Assembly (NCBI RefSeq): GCF_000766865.1
Contig: NZ_JNFA01000025.1
Coordinates: forward strand, 231,434-295,433
Length of the DNA stretch: 64,000 bases
Direction of reading: 5' to 3'
Origin: Listeria booriae
GTDB taxonomy: Bacteria; Bacillota; Bacilli; Lactobacillales; Listeriaceae
The notes beneath the pieces were generated by a model, which was not told the origin of the DNA, did no database searches, and saw nothing but the letters and a program-made list of their open reading frames with translations. Numbering within the stretch: the first letter of the stretch is position 1; each line of letters opens with the position of its first letter. This document shows, piece by piece, positions 43,531-53,494 of this stretch. Made by a program: the position numbers and the translations under genes.

Positions 43531-44724
43531 ATGACAAACAAAGTTTTACACGCATTTTTAGAACCACAGTTGCAAGCTTTGCGAGAACAAGGGCTTTACA
43601 ACACGATTGATACGATTGAAGGTCCAAACGGCGCGATTGTCAAAATCAACGGCGCGGATCTCATCAACTTATCGTCCAATAATTACTTAGGCTTTTCCAA
43701 CGACGCTCGCCTAAAAGAAAAAGCCATTGCCGCGACAGAAACATACGGTGTTGGCGCTGGCGCTGTGCGTACCATCAACGGCACAATGACAATCCACAAT
43801 GAACTGGAGACCAAACTTGCCGAGTTTAAACACACCGAAGCTGCAATCGCTTTCCAATCTGGATTCAACTGCAACATGGGCGCAATTTCAGCGATTATGA
43901 CGAAAAACGACGCGATTATTTCCGACGAACTCAATCACGCGTCCATCATTGACGGTTGCCGTTTATCAGGCGCCAAAGTCTTGCGTGCCAAACACCAAGA
44001 CATGGATGACTTACGTCGCGTCGCAAAAGAAGCCACCGAAAGCGGCAGCTACGAAAAAATTATGTATATCACAGACGGCGTTTTCTCAATGGATGGCGAT
44101 GTTGCTAAAATCCCAGAAATCGTTGAAATCGCTGAAGAATTCGGCCTCATTACGTATGTCGATGATGCGCATGGTTCTGGCGTAATGGGCGGCGGCGCTG
44201 GTACAGTCAAACATTTCGGACTATCTGACAAAATCGACCTGCAAATGGGCACACTGTCCAAAGCCATTGGCGCTGTAGGCGGTTACGTTGCAGGCTCCCA
44301 ACAACTGATTGACTGGCTAAAAGTTCGCGCAAGACCATTCCTATTCTCCACTTCCCTAACACCAGCCACAGCCGCAGCTTGTATCGAAGCAATCGACATT
44401 ATGGAACATGACCCAGAACGCATGACAAAACTTTGGGACAACGGCACTTATTTAAAAAAAGGACTTGCCGATCTAGGTTTTGATATTGGTCATTCTGAAA
44501 CACCGATTACACCTTGTATCATTGGTGATGAGAATTTGACGCAGCAATTTTCACGTCGTTTACTTGAAGAAGGCGTTTATGCAAAATCTATTGTCTTCCC
44601 TACGGTACCAAAAGGAACGGGACGCGTTCGTAATATGCCAACCGCTGCGCACACCAAAGAAATGCTCGATGAAGTCTTAGCGATTTATGAAAAAGTCGGC
44701 AAAGAACTAAACGTTATTAAATAA
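43531..44724 (+). CDS. kbl: Glycine C-acetyltransferase (2-amino-3-ketobutyrate CoA ligase)
   Basis: The 397-residue alpha-oxoamine synthase uses [12 protein letters not shown] near 47, N-H-A-S-I-I-D-G near 135, [10 protein letters not shown] near 211, and Schiff-base K244 in [12 protein letters not shown]. It turns 2-amino-3-oxobutyrate and CoA into glycine and acetyl-CoA. The paralogues BioF and HemA are excluded by the neighbour, an SDR-type threonine dehydrogenase that supplies the substrate. TAGGAGGCAATACC precedes the ATG. Confidence 0.92.
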   Translation: MTNKVLHAFLEPQLQALREQGLYNTIDTIEGPNGAIVKINGADLINLSSNNYLGFSNDARLKEKAIAATETYGVGAGAVRTINGTMTIHNELETKLAEFKHTEAAIAFQSGFNCNMGAISAIMTKNDAIISDELNHASIIDGCRLSGAKVLRAKHQDMDDLRRVAKEATESGSYEKIMYITDGVFSMDGDVAKIPEIVEIAEEFGLITYVDDAHGSGVMGGGAGTVKHFGLSDKIDLQMGTLSKAIGAVGGYVAGSQQLIDWLKVRARPFLFSTSLTPATAAACIEAIDIMEHDPERMTKLWDNGTYLKKGLADLGFDIGHSETPITPCIIGDENLTQQFSRRLLEEGVYAKSIVFPTVPKGTGRVRNMPTAAHTKEMLDEVLAIYEKVGKELNVIK

Positions 44725-44856
44725 AAAAAGAGCGGCTGCGTTCACATTCTTCCCAATGCTCGCACAGCCAAACTCAAGTTATAAACCAAACTTAATTATA
44801 CCATTATTTTGATTGAATATATAGATATGATTTTGACTAAAATGGAGGTTTTTTAA

Positions 44857-45828
44857 ATGAAAAGAGTACTTATTACAGGTTGTTTAGGCCAAATTGGTTC
44901 TGAATTAACGCTGCGACTACGTGAGGAAAATGGGCGTGACAGTGTCATTGCAACGGATATTCGTCATGTTGCTGGAAACGAAGTTATTGAAAGCGGACCT
45001 TTTGAAATTTTAGATGTAACGAATAAAGCACGGATGATGGTTTTGGCGCGTAAATATGAAGTTGATACGATTATTCATCTTGCGGCCCTGCTTTCTGCTG
45101 TTGCCGAGGAAAAACCACAACTGGCGTGGGATTTGAATATGGGCGGTCTCGTAAATGCGCTAGAAGTCGCTCGCGAGCTTGATTTGAAATTCTTCACACC
45201 AAGTTCCATCGGATCATTTGGTCCTGGCACACCTGCTGTAAACACGCCACAAGACACGCTTCAGCGCCCAACGACGATGTACGGTGTAACGAAAGTAAGC
45301 GGCGAATTATTATGCGACTACTACTATCAAAAATTTGGCGTAGATACCCGTGGTGTTCGCTTCCCTGGTCTGATTTCCTACAAGACCGAGCCTGGCGGTG
45401 GCACAACCGATTATGCCGTTGATATTTATTATGAAGCAATCAAACACAAAAGCTACACCTCTTTCATCGCGCCTGGAACGTATATGGACATGATGTATAT
45501 GCCTGACGCAATCGACGCGATTATCAAATTAATGAAAGCGGAACCAAGTCAGTTGGTGCATCGCAATGCCTTTAATATTACCGCAATGAGCTTCGAACCC
45601 GAACAAATCGCAGCTTCGATTCGCAAGTTCATTCCTGATTTTGAAATGAAATACGACGTTGACCCAGTTCGTCAACAAATTGCGGACTCGTGGCCAGATT
45701 CCCTGGATACAACTTGCGCTAGAAATGAATGGGATTTCAATCCGCAATACGACCTAGACAAAATGACAAAAGATATGTTGGAAAAGCTGACAAATAAGCT
45801 TAAAAATGATACAGTAGTAAGGCACTAA
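44857..45828 (+). CDS. tdh: L-threonine 3-dehydrogenase, SDR (epimerase-like) type
   Basis: The 323-residue short-chain dehydrogenase has the NAD site G-C-L-G-Q-I-G (8-14), D-I-R acidic end at 34, catalytic S116/S117 region P-S-S-I-G-S and Y142-G-V-T-K146. The C-terminal lobe has [12 protein letters not shown]. This is the epimerase-like threonine dehydrogenase, not the zinc-dependent type. It oxidises L-threonine to 2-amino-3-oxobutyrate for Kbl. It lies 132 bases after kbl with no plus-strand terminator between, so the two may share a transcript. Confidence 0.88.
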   Translation: MKRVLITGCLGQIGSELTLRLREENGRDSVIATDIRHVAGNEVIESGPFEILDVTNKARMMVLARKYEVDTIIHLAALLSAVAEEKPQLAWDLNMGGLVNALEVARELDLKFFTPSSIGSFGPGTPAVNTPQDTLQRPTTMYGVTKVSGELLCDYYYQKFGVDTRGVRFPGLISYKTEPGGGTTDYAVDIYYEAIKHKSYTSFIAPGTYMDMMYMPDAIDAIIKLMKAEPSQLVHRNAFNITAMSFEPEQIAASIRKFIPDFEMKYDVDPVRQQIADSWPDSLDTTCARNEWDFNPQYDLDKMTKDMLEKLTNKLKNDTVVRH

Positions 45829-45847
45829 TCTTTTTTGCATAAAAAAA

Positions 45848-45875
45848 TTGTCAGTCACAGTACAATGACTAAAGT
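45848..45875 (+). promoter_or_regulatory. Promoter of the permease gene
   Basis: TTGTCA at 45848-45853, 16 bases, TAAAGT at 45870-45875. The -35 element recurs inverted downstream as TTGACAA near 45890, so an operator is possible. Confidence 0.5.
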
Positions 45876-45910
45876 CTCATATGACACAATTGACAAGTAA
45901 GGGGAGACAT

Positions 45911-47230
45911 ATGGAAAATCAGAAACTAAGAAAAGAAATTGGTTTTTTCACCGCGCTCACCGTCGTAATGGGAACTGTTATCGGTTCAGGGGTATTTTTC
46001 AAACCAGAAGCAGTTTATTCAGCTACCGGAACAGCAGGACTTGGGCTTTTAGCTTGGATTCTAGGCGGCGTCATTACTATTTGCGGTGGATTAACGGCAG
46101 CAGAACTTTCAGCAGCCATCCCACAAACTGGCGGAATGATGATTTATCTACAAAAAACATACGGCAAGCTAACTGCCTACCTTCTCGGCTGGGCACAAAC
46201 GGTTATTTACTTCCCGGCTAATATTGCAGCATTGTCCATCATCTTTGCCACACAAGTCGCGAATTTATTTCAAACAAGCGATGACATCATCGTACCAGTG
46301 GCCATTGCGGCAGCAGCATTCGTTATGTTAATGAATTTTATCGGAGCCAAAGTAGCGGGTTCATTCCAAGCTATCACGACGATTTGTAAGCTCATACCGC
46401 TCATTTTAATCATTGTTTTTGGCCTGTTCCATCAAGGTGATGTGGCGTTTCGGCTATTTCCGATTAGCGTAGAAGAGCACCCATTCTTAACTAGCCTCGG
46501 TTCAGGACTTGTTGCAACGATGTTTGCGTATGACGGTTGGATTCACGTTGGAAACATCGCAGGCGAGATGAAAAATCCGAAGAAAGACTTGCCAAAAGCG
46601 ATTGTATTTGGGTTAACAGGGGTTATGTTAGTTTACCTACTTATCAATATCGCGTACCTTTTCGTTATGCCAGCCGCGTCACTTGCAGCTACAGCAACGC
46701 CAGCATCCGATGTAGCCAATGTCATTTTCGGTTCAATCGGCGGGAAGCTAATAACAATTGGTATTTTAATCTCGGTTTTCGGGACAATCAACGGTTATAC
46801 AATGACAGGAATCCGTATTCCTTACGCAATGGCATTAGATAATCAACTACCATTTAGTAACTGGTTTCAGAAACTTGGTAAAAAGAGCAGCGTTCCGTAC
46901 AACGGCGGGATCATTATTTTAATCATCTCAGTTATCATGATATTTACCGGAGGATTCAATCAATTAACAGATATGCTAATATTCGTAATTTGGATTTTCT
47001 ACACGCTCACATTTATCGCCGTATTTGTTTTACGAAAACGAGAACCAGAACTGAAACGGCCGTATAAAGTGCCACTGTATCCTGTGATTCCGATTATCGC
47101 GATTTGCGGCGGGGTGTTTATTGTGTTAAATACATTGTATACACAACCGCTTAATGCGGGAATTGGGCTTGGTTTAACATTGATTGGATTGCCGATTTAT
47201 TTCTATAAGAAGACTAAAGGACATTTTTGA
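45911..47230 (+). CDS. APC-family amino acid permease, SteT-like
   Basis: I start at ATG 45911 (M-E-N-Q-K-L-R-K), behind AAGGGGAGAC; the frame opens ten codons earlier without a ribosome site. The 439-residue protein has twelve helices. The first has G-T-V-I-G-S-G-V-F-F-K-P, typical of the LAT branch (serine/threonine exchanger SteT), followed by P-Q-T-G-G and F-A-Y-D-G-W. It exchanges neutral amino acids. Its place right after kbl and tdh makes threonine a likely substrate. A terminator follows. Confidence 0.82.
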   Translation: MENQKLRKEIGFFTALTVVMGTVIGSGVFFKPEAVYSATGTAGLGLLAWILGGVITICGGLTAAELSAAIPQTGGMMIYLQKTYGKLTAYLLGWAQTVIYFPANIAALSIIFATQVANLFQTSDDIIVPVAIAAAAFVMLMNFIGAKVAGSFQAITTICKLIPLILIIVFGLFHQGDVAFRLFPISVEEHPFLTSLGSGLVATMFAYDGWIHVGNIAGEMKNPKKDLPKAIVFGLTGVMLVYLLINIAYLFVMPAASLAATATPASDVANVIFGSIGGKLITIGILISVFGTINGYTMTGIRIPYAMALDNQLPFSNWFQKLGKKSSVPYNGGIIILIISVIMIFTGGFNQLTDMLIFVIWIFYTLTFIAVFVLRKREPELKRPYKVPLYPVIPIIAICGGVFIVLNTLYTQPLNAGIGLGLTLIGLPIYFYKKTKGHF

Positions 47231-47234
47231 TAGA

Positions 47235-47288
47235 TAAAAAAGACGCTTGGGAGCATTGGTTAGACAATGTTCTCAAGCGTTTTCTCTA
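47235..47288. terminator. Bidirectional terminator between permease gene and ssrA
   Basis: Long hairpin AAAGACGCTTG..CAATG/CATTG..CAAGCGTTTT with A-run and T-run sides. Confidence 0.85.
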
Positions 47289-47293
47289 TTTAA

Positions 47294-47658
47294 TGGAGAC
47301 GGTGGGAGTCGAACCCACGTCCAGAAATAACGGCACTTAGACTTCTACGAGCGTAGTCATCGTATTAGGGGTTCGCATATGCAGCGGCCCGACAACAGGC
47401 TTTCGCAAAGCTAGTCTGATTATGCTCTTCTTTTAAGCCCCAGACGGAGACTTAAAATCGTATCCCACTTAATTTGAGACCCTTACCGTAGCACATGGGC
47501 GATGCACGGAGGATCAGCTATCGACTGTTCTTAGGCAGCGAAAGCTAGGTTGTTATTAGTTTTGCCAGTTATTATTGGCTTTGACGTTTGTAACGAGGCC
47601 GATCCCCCCGACTCGCAATCCAAGCTCGAACTATCCCTGTCGAATCCGTAACGTCCCC
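47294..47658 (-). ncRNA. ssrA: tmRNA (ssrA)
   Basis: On the minus strand it begins GGGGACGTTACGG-type at 47658 and ends CGTCTCCA at 47294, with a tRNA-like T arm (GGTTCGACTCCC) near the 3' end. The tag reading frame is G-K-T-N-N-N-L-A-F-A-A stop (GGC AAA ACT AAT AAC AAC CTA GCT TTC GCT GCC TAA). tmRNA frees stalled ribosomes with SmpB, encoded two genes upstream. The tag ends in L-A-F-A-A, like that of Listeria, and should feed tagged proteins to ClpXP. Confidence 0.97.
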
Positions 47659-47662
47659 TCGA

Positions 47663-47712
47663 GGTTCGTGTACAGCAAATTATATTATACACGAACTGCT
47701 CTCAAATGGCAA
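47663..47712 (-). promoter_or_regulatory. ssrA promoter spanned by an inverted repeat
   Basis: Minus-strand TTGCCA (forward 47707-47712), 17 bases, TATAAT (forward 47684-47689). Perfect 9-base arms GTTCGTGTA (forward 47663-47671) and TACACGAAC (forward 47688-47696) flank the -10 and the start. The repeat could be an operator or a leader hairpin removed with the 5' extension. Confidence 0.8.
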
Positions 47713-47743
47713 GTTAAAGCCAATTATCGAGTGATTTTAAATG

Positions 47744-49630
47744 TTATAGTGAGTCTTCCCAATCTAAATCACTCAGTATTTCTTCGTATCTTGCTTGATC
47801 CTCGGCATCTTCACTCCAATCTGCGCCATACATGTAGACCAAATTTTTATCTTCAAATTGCGCGATAAGGGGCTCTCCATCATTATTATCAGTCATTTTG
47901 AGGTACTGGTAGTCGCTATCGTCTATGAAAACGAAATTCGTGCTGGCGATAAATTGCTTTTTCACTGCATCGTCATTCATCATGTCTGTGAAGGTATCTT
48001 GAAAATCTTCGCCAACCATTGTGAGTGCTACCGCATGATTGTTATCATTTGACACAAAACTGGCTTGGATAAGCTTCATATGTGCTTCTTCTAAAACGCC
48101 GTCGCTAATGCCTAACTCTTCTTCAAATGCTTGTAATAACTCGGTATAGCGGGCTTTTCCAGCTTCTGTGTCGTCCCAGCCAGTGCCGTAAATGCCGTGC
48201 AGTTTATAGTCTTTAAATTCGGTTAGGAATAGTAAATCTCCGGAATAATCCTCGATTTTAAGATATTGCAACTCGCCATCGTCAAGATATTCTCCTGTTG
48301 TGTAGGCACTGCTGAACTGTTCTTTCAATTTAGGCTGACTCATTAGTTTTTCGAAAACTGGATAGAAGCTGTCGTCAATGATATCATCTTGCGCGATGTC
48401 TTCTTCGTTTTCGAGACTATTTCGGATCGTAAAAAAATAATCTGCTTCTTCAGCACCGGACATGTCATTGTACGAACTCGAATCGTAGTCATCGGCAGAA
48501 TTGTCTTCCATTAAACCAAAACCAATGACTGCCAAAATAATCGCCGGGACAATAAAGATTTTAGGATTGATTTTAGTTGGTTGCGTAGCTTTCTTGGCTA
48601 GCGGCGGGTTTACTTCCCGATTTTGTTCCCGCGTTATTGGTTTTGGCGGCTTGGTTTCCGTTACTTTTTTAGCTGGTGGTGCTTGTATGACTGGCTTTGC
48701 GACTTGTTTTACTGGGGTTTTCGGGGCTTCTACGCCTAGTTGTCGTTTTGCGCGTATTCCATTGCTGATTAGGCCTGCCACCACGACTAGAGCTAGCACG
48801 ACCGTGACGCCAATAATTCCGACTAAATTGCTAATGAAGAACAGTGGTATGCACAAAATCCAGAGGCCTAACACGAAGCCCAGCATCATTTTTGCAGATG
48901 TTTTGCGTCCTTTGAACGGGGCTATAAAAAGAAGACCAATCCGCAGAACCATTGCGACAAGCCAATTACTAGTTGGAGCGGCTTGGCGAACTAATCGTGC
49001 CGACTCCGCGTCATGCTTCGTTTGTAGTGCCCGTTCGGATAAATCCCGTGCCATTTTAAAATGACCATCTTCAAAACTCCACTGCGCAAAATTCCGCACA
49101 TTTTCCGTGTGATTTGGATCTAGACCAAGCGCTCGCTGCATGTAATCACGCGCTACCTTCTTCTTTCCGAGCTGATACATCACGTTGCTGTACTTCCCGA
49201 CATAATCCGCATTGCGCGCGTCCAACCCAGCGGCTTTTTCAAAATAAGGTGCGGCTTCTGTCAAACTCTGAGCTTCAAGCAAAATCCCCATCCGATACGG
49301 ATAAAAAGCCTCCCGCGACGCATAGCGCATGCCTTGCTCAATATAATATTTCTCTTTAGCAGCATTGTCACTACCCGTCCAAATCATCACGCCAAGTCGC
49401 ATCGCTTCTTCACAGCGCGGATCATGCCGTAACGTCTCCTCCACATAAGCCTCTGCGGCAACCTTATCTTTATCTCCCGCAAACGCCACATACGCCAAAC
49501 ACAAATATCCTACAAAATTTCGTGGTTGCGCTTCCACATAACTTTGCGCGATTTCCCTTGCTTCTTCCAACTCCCCATTGTCCACAAGTTTCATCAACGC
49601 CTCAAACTTCATCACTCTAGTTGAAATCAT
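47744..49630 (-). CDS. TPR membrane protein with duplicated C-terminal domain
   Basis: The 628-residue protein has N-terminal TPR-like helical repeats (residues 5-215) on the cytoplasmic side. Four hydrophobic helices lie near 222-239, 249-267, 269-288 and 358-374, with a Lys/Pro-rich linker at 300-350. The acidic C-terminal part holds two copies of one domain, at about 421-505 and 543-625; each has a Y-L-K block, then an F-x-D-x-x-L or F-K-D-Y-K-L segment and a Y-G-x-x-W-x-x-D motif. I do not recognise the domain. The gene lies between ssrA and smpB on the same strand. Function is unknown; a membrane scaffold is a guess. Confidence 0.8.
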   Translation of the reverse strand: MISTRVMKFEALMKLVDNGELEEAREIAQSYVEAQPRNFVGYLCLAYVAFAGDKDKVAAEAYVEETLRHDPRCEEAMRLGVMIWTGSDNAAKEKYYIEQGMRYASREAFYPYRMGILLEAQSLTEAAPYFEKAAGLDARNADYVGKYSNVMYQLGKKKVARDYMQRALGLDPNHTENVRNFAQWSFEDGHFKMARDLSERALQTKHDAESARLVRQAAPTSNWLVAMVLRIGLLFIAPFKGRKTSAKMMLGFVLGLWILCIPLFFISNLVGIIGVTVVLALVVVAGLISNGIRAKRQLGVEAPKTPVKQVAKPVIQAPPAKKVTETKPPKPITREQNREVNPPLAKKATQPTKINPKIFIVPAIILAVIGFGLMEDNSADDYDSSSYNDMSGAEEADYFFTIRNSLENEEDIAQDDIIDDSFYPVFEKLMSQPKLKEQFSSAYTTGEYLDDGELQYLKIEDYSGDLLFLTEFKDYKLHGIYGTGWDDTEAGKARYTELLQAFEEELGISDGVLEEAHMKLIQASFVSNDNNHAVALTMVGEDFQDTFTDMMNDDAVKKQFIASTNFVFIDDSDYQYLKMTDNNDGEPLIAQFEDKNLVYMYGADWSEDAEDQARYEEILSDLDWEDSL

Positions 49631-49711
49631 TGTCTACACTCCCATTTTCTGATGTTAAAAAAGCCAAATAAATATGCATTTCCCACACATATCTATTTGG
49701 CTTTCTCGCTC

Positions 49712-50176
49712 TTAACGCTGTCTTTCTTTAAACGCTCGTTCCACATCACGCTTGGCTTCTTTGCGTTTCAAATCTTCACGTTTATCATATTTCTTTTTAC
49801 CTTTTGCCACACCGATTAGCACTTTTGCATAGCCGTCTTTAATATACATTTTCAGCGGAACAATCGAGTAACCTGCCTCTTTTGTCTCGCCGATCAGCTT
49901 GCTAATCTGCTTCTTGTGCAGCAATAATTTGCGCGTTCTAAGCGGATCATGATTGTAGCGGTTGCCCTGCTCATACGGACTAATATGCATATTATGCAGA
50001 AAAACTTCGCCACGATCCACTCTGGCATACGCATCTTTCAAGTTCACGCGCGCATTACGAACCGATTTAATCTCCGTTCCTTGGAGCACAATTCCTGCTT
50101 CAAACGTTTCTTCAATCGCATAGTCATGACGCGCTTTCTTATTTTGTGCTACTAAACGTCCTTCACCTTTAGGCAT
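49712..50176 (-). CDS. smpB: SsrA-binding protein SmpB
   Basis: The 154-residue protein has the SmpB core: [21 protein letters not shown] near 19-39, [14 protein letters not shown] and the basic C-terminal tail with K-G-K-K-x-Y-D-K-R. It binds the tRNA-like part of tmRNA and brings it to stalled ribosomes. It is 15 bases downstream of rnr, the usual pairing, and ssrA follows. Confidence 0.98.
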   Translation of the reverse strand: MPKGEGRLVAQNKKARHDYAIEETFEAGIVLQGTEIKSVRNARVNLKDAYARVDRGEVFLHNMHISPYEQGNRYNHDPLRTRKLLLHKKQISKLIGETKEAGYSIVPLKMYIKDGYAKVLIGVAKGKKKYDKREDLKRKEAKRDVERAFKERQR

Positions 50177-50191
50177 CGTACATCTTCCCTT

Positions 50192-52549
50192 CTAACGGCG
50201 CGGCTTCTTCGATTTCGTACCTTTTGCCACACCTTGGTAAAATGGTTTTTTCTTTTTCTTCTTCGGTTTTGCGTACCATTCGCCCTCGTCTTTTTCTTTC
50301 TTACGCGATGGTCCGTCATTTCGTTTCTTATCGCCGCCACCTGGACGACCTTTATTTTTCTTAAATGATTTGGAGACTTCCACGGTTTTCTTGTTCCGTT
50401 TAAAGCCTGGCGATTCTTTACCAAGACTGCGCAAAGCAAAATCGATTTCGCGGTGGTCTACATCGACCTTCGTTACCTCAACTTCGACTTCATCGCCAAT
50501 CCGGTAAACCTGCCCTGTTCGCTCCCCAATCATCGCTAACTGGTTCTGATGAAACTGGAAGTAGTCGCCCTTCATCGTGCTCACATGTACAAGCCCTTCA
50601 ATCGTATTTGGCAATTCAATAAACAAGCCAAAATTCGTCACCGAACTAATAATACCTTTGAAAATTTCACCCACATGTTGCACCATGTATTCCGTTTTCT
50701 TCAGTTCATCCGTTTCACGTTCTGCCTCCACAGCGCGACGTTCCATTTTTGATGTATGCTCGGCGATTTCTGGAAGACGTTCGCCCCATTTCGCAAGCGT
50801 CGCATCATCAATGTTGCCATGTATCAAATACTCACGAATTAAACGATGGACAATCAAATCCGGATAACGACGAATCGGAGATGTGAAATGCGTATAATAC
50901 TCCGTTGACAAGCCAAAGTGACCCATGTTCGCCGTATCATATTTCGCTTGTTGCATCGAACGCAACATAATCGTTGACACAACCATTTCTTCCGGTTTAC
51001 CTTTTACCTCATCCAAAACTTGCTGCAAAGCCCGCGGATGCACATCATTCGCCGTTCCCTTCACAATCAAGCCAAAATTCGTAATAAATTCAAAGAAACG
51101 CTGCAACTTCTCTTCACGCGGATTTTCATGGATACGGTAAATAAACGGCACTTGCATCCAATAAAAATGCTCCGCAACGCTCTCATTGGCCGCCAACATG
51201 AACTCTTCAATCAAGCGCTCACCAGCAGACCGTTCCCGCGTCACAACGCCCGTCGGATGCCCGTCATCATCCACCACAATACGCGCTTCTTTAAAATCAA
51301 AATCAATAGCCCCACGCGCGTCCCGTTTCTTATGCAAAATCCGCGACAACGCATGCATTTCCTCTAACATCGGCACAATCGCCGCATATTTCTCACGTAG
51401 TACGGCATCTTCCTGCACTAAAATATCATTAACATCCGAATACGTCATACGCTCCGTTGTTTTAATCACACTTTCAAAAATCTCATGCGAAACAACAGTA
51501 CCCGTCTCATCAATTTCCATTTCACAAGACATCGTAAAGCGGTCCACATGCGGATTTAACGAACAAATCCCGTTCGACAAACGATGCGGAATCATCGGAA
51601 TAACCCGATCCACTAAATACACACTCGTGCCACGCTCAAATGCCTCACGATCCAGCGCCGAGCCCTCCGTCACATACGAACTTACATCCGCAATATGCAC
51701 GCCAAGCTTATAATTACCATTTGGCAATTTCGTCACCGTTACCGCATCATCCAAATCTTTCGCATCCGCGCCATCAATCGTAATAATCACTTCATCACGC
51801 AAGTCGCGGCGCTCACCGATTTCACTTTCCGCAATCTCCGCTGGAACCGCATTCGCCTGCTCCATCACATCATCCGGAAAAGCAATCGGAATCCCATGTT
51901 TATGAATAATCGATAAAATATCGACACCCGGATCATTCCGATGCCCAATAATCATTTTCACAATACCACGCGCACGGCTATGGTTCTTCGGATAGTCCGT
52001 CAATTCAACGATAACCTTATGGCCATCGACAGGTTTCAAACCATTATCAAGATCAATTTCCACCTCGCCAAATGTCCGTTTATCATCAGGAATCACAATC
52101 GGTTCTCCAATCAAATCCTCCATATACGTACCAACAATTTGCGACGTTTTGCGTTCCACAATTTTGTGAATCGTTCCTTCTGCTAAATTATCACCCTTAA
52201 TCTTCGTGATATTCGCAAAAACAACGTCCCCGTTCATCGCATTATTCACTTGCGTCGGCGGAATAAAAATATCATCCATATCCTGCTCTTCAGGAAGAAC
52301 AAATCCAAATCCCTTCTCATGCGCCCGGAAAGTCCCCTTCACAAAATCCAGTTCCTTCGGCAACGCATAGCGATTCTTCTTCGTCCGAATCACATCCCCA
52401 CGATCCTCCATCGCAACAAGCGACTTCACCATCGCCTTAAAATCGTCCGCATCTTGCAACGCCATTTCCGCTTCTAAATCATCTAATGAAAATGTCGTTT
52501 TCGGCGATTCCTTCATAAAATCTAATAATCTCTCTTCAATTTTCTTCAT
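50192..52549 (-). CDS. rnr: Ribonuclease R
   Basis: The 785-residue RNase R has an N-terminal winged helix, cold-shock domains (about 70-220), an RNB catalytic domain with D-A-K-D-L-D-D-A-V near 258, an S1 domain (about 620-705) and a Lys/Arg-rich tail ending K-S-K-K-P-R-R. It is a processive 3'-5' exonuclease that removes structured RNA and, with tmRNA-SmpB, the faulty mRNA. It lies in the order est-rnr-smpB. Confidence 0.97.
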   Translation of the reverse strand: MKKIEERLLDFMKESPKTTFSLDDLEAEMALQDADDFKAMVKSLVAMEDRGDVIRTKKNRYALPKELDFVKGTFRAHEKGFGFVLPEEQDMDDIFIPPTQVNNAMNGDVVFANITKIKGDNLAEGTIHKIVERKTSQIVGTYMEDLIGEPIVIPDDKRTFGEVEIDLDNGLKPVDGHKVIVELTDYPKNHSRARGIVKMIIGHRNDPGVDILSIIHKHGIPIAFPDDVMEQANAVPAEIAESEIGERRDLRDEVIITIDGADAKDLDDAVTVTKLPNGNYKLGVHIADVSSYVTEGSALDREAFERGTSVYLVDRVIPMIPHRLSNGICSLNPHVDRFTMSCEMEIDETGTVVSHEIFESVIKTTERMTYSDVNDILVQEDAVLREKYAAIVPMLEEMHALSRILHKKRDARGAIDFDFKEARIVVDDDGHPTGVVTRERSAGERLIEEFMLAANESVAEHFYWMQVPFIYRIHENPREEKLQRFFEFITNFGLIVKGTANDVHPRALQQVLDEVKGKPEEMVVSTIMLRSMQQAKYDTANMGHFGLSTEYYTHFTSPIRRYPDLIVHRLIREYLIHGNIDDATLAKWGERLPEIAEHTSKMERRAVEAERETDELKKTEYMVQHVGEIFKGIISSVTNFGLFIELPNTIEGLVHVSTMKGDYFQFHQNQLAMIGERTGQVYRIGDEVEVEVTKVDVDHREIDFALRSLGKESPGFKRNKKTVEVSKSFKKNKGRPGGGDKKRNDGPSRKKEKDEGEWYAKPKKKKKKPFYQGVAKGTKSKKPRR

Positions 52550-52576
52550 TGTTTCCCTCCTCTCTCTTTCAAAAAC

Positions 52577-53323
52577 TTAAACATGCCAATCGAGCGTATT
52601 TAAAAAGGCTAAAATATCATCTTGCAACTGCGCCTTTTCCTTATCAATCGTAATTACATGTCCAGAATTCTCGTACCAATTCAGTTCCTTTTGTTCTGAC
52701 TCTACCTTATTATAAATCAATTCCGCACCATTTACATCTACCATCTGATCTTTTTTTCCTTGAACAACCATAATCGGCGCATAAATCAGATCAATTTGCG
52801 GAATAACCTCATTAATCTCATCTTTTAGCTTCGCAATCGTGTCCATCGGTGCATCCGCATAAGCAAGCATTTCCGCATCAATCTGCTCTGGCGTTTTGCC
52901 TTCATACTTCTTATAATTTCGCACATAGTCTAAGAATCCTTGAATAATCGGCGAAGAACTATCCATCCGCGTCGGCGTACTCATCGCCACAATCCCTTTG
53001 AGCGGCCGATTATATCCCAGTTTCAGCGAGAACAACCCACCAAGCGACAACCCAGCCACTGCAATCTCCTCATAACCAAGCGATTTCAAATGGTCATACG
53101 CATCGAGCACATCCTGCCACCAATCATCCGGCCCCGTCGTCAACAATACATCCGGCGAAACACCGTGCCCTTTGTACTGCGGCGCGTAACACGTATAATG
53201 ATTATCCTGCAAAAATCGCCCTAACATCCGCACATCCGCCGAACTTCCCGTAAACCCGTGCAGCAACAATACCGCCCGTTTCCCTGTCTCAAATAAAAAT
53301 GGCTGTGGCGCCTTCATCTTCAT
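52577..53323 (-). CDS. est: Carboxylesterase (Est30-like)
   Basis: The start at ATG 53323 (M-K-M-K-A-P-Q-P-F) follows GAAGGGG; the longer reading from 53464 has no site. The 248-residue alpha/beta hydrolase has the oxyanion block L-L-H-G-F-T-G-S near 24, nucleophile G-L-S-L-G-G and D..H at the end (S-G-H-V-I-T-I). It matches the thermostable Est30 carboxylesterase group. It lies between secG and rnr, as in other Listeria and Bacillus. Confidence 0.92.
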   Translation of the reverse strand: MKMKAPQPFLFETGKRAVLLLHGFTGSSADVRMLGRFLQDNHYTCYAPQYKGHGVSPDVLLTTGPDDWWQDVLDAYDHLKSLGYEEIAVAGLSLGGLFSLKLGYNRPLKGIVAMSTPTRMDSSSPIIQGFLDYVRNYKKYEGKTPEQIDAEMLAYADAPMDTIAKLKDEINEVIPQIDLIYAPIMVVQGKKDQMVDVNGAELIYNKVESEQKELNWYENSGHVITIDKEKAQLQDDILAFLNTLDWHV

Positions 53324-53448
53324 ATCAAAAATCCCCTTCGTTCTATAAAATATCATTGTTACTAGTGTACCTTCTATAGACCCAAATTTCAAAAAGAAGG
53401 AATTGAAGTTCACCTGACCATACTTGAATAAGCGCTTATCTCCAAATA

Positions 53449-53482
53449 AAAAAACCCCACCCAAAGAATTAAGGTGGAGTCA
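53449..53482 (-). terminator. Terminator between secG and est
   Basis: Minus-strand hairpin CTCCACC/GGGTGGGG with a following run of seven Ts. Confidence 0.8.
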
Positions 53483-53494
53483 TCACGTTTATAA

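Noticed and set aside
44725..44790. Hairpin between kbl and tdh as a terminator of kbl
   Set aside because: The stem is imperfect and there is no T-run on the plus strand. A T-run exists only on the minus strand, where no gene needs it.
47640..47700. LexA box near ssrA
   Set aside because: CGAAC and GTTCG are present but are too far apart for the CGAACnnnnGTTCG form.
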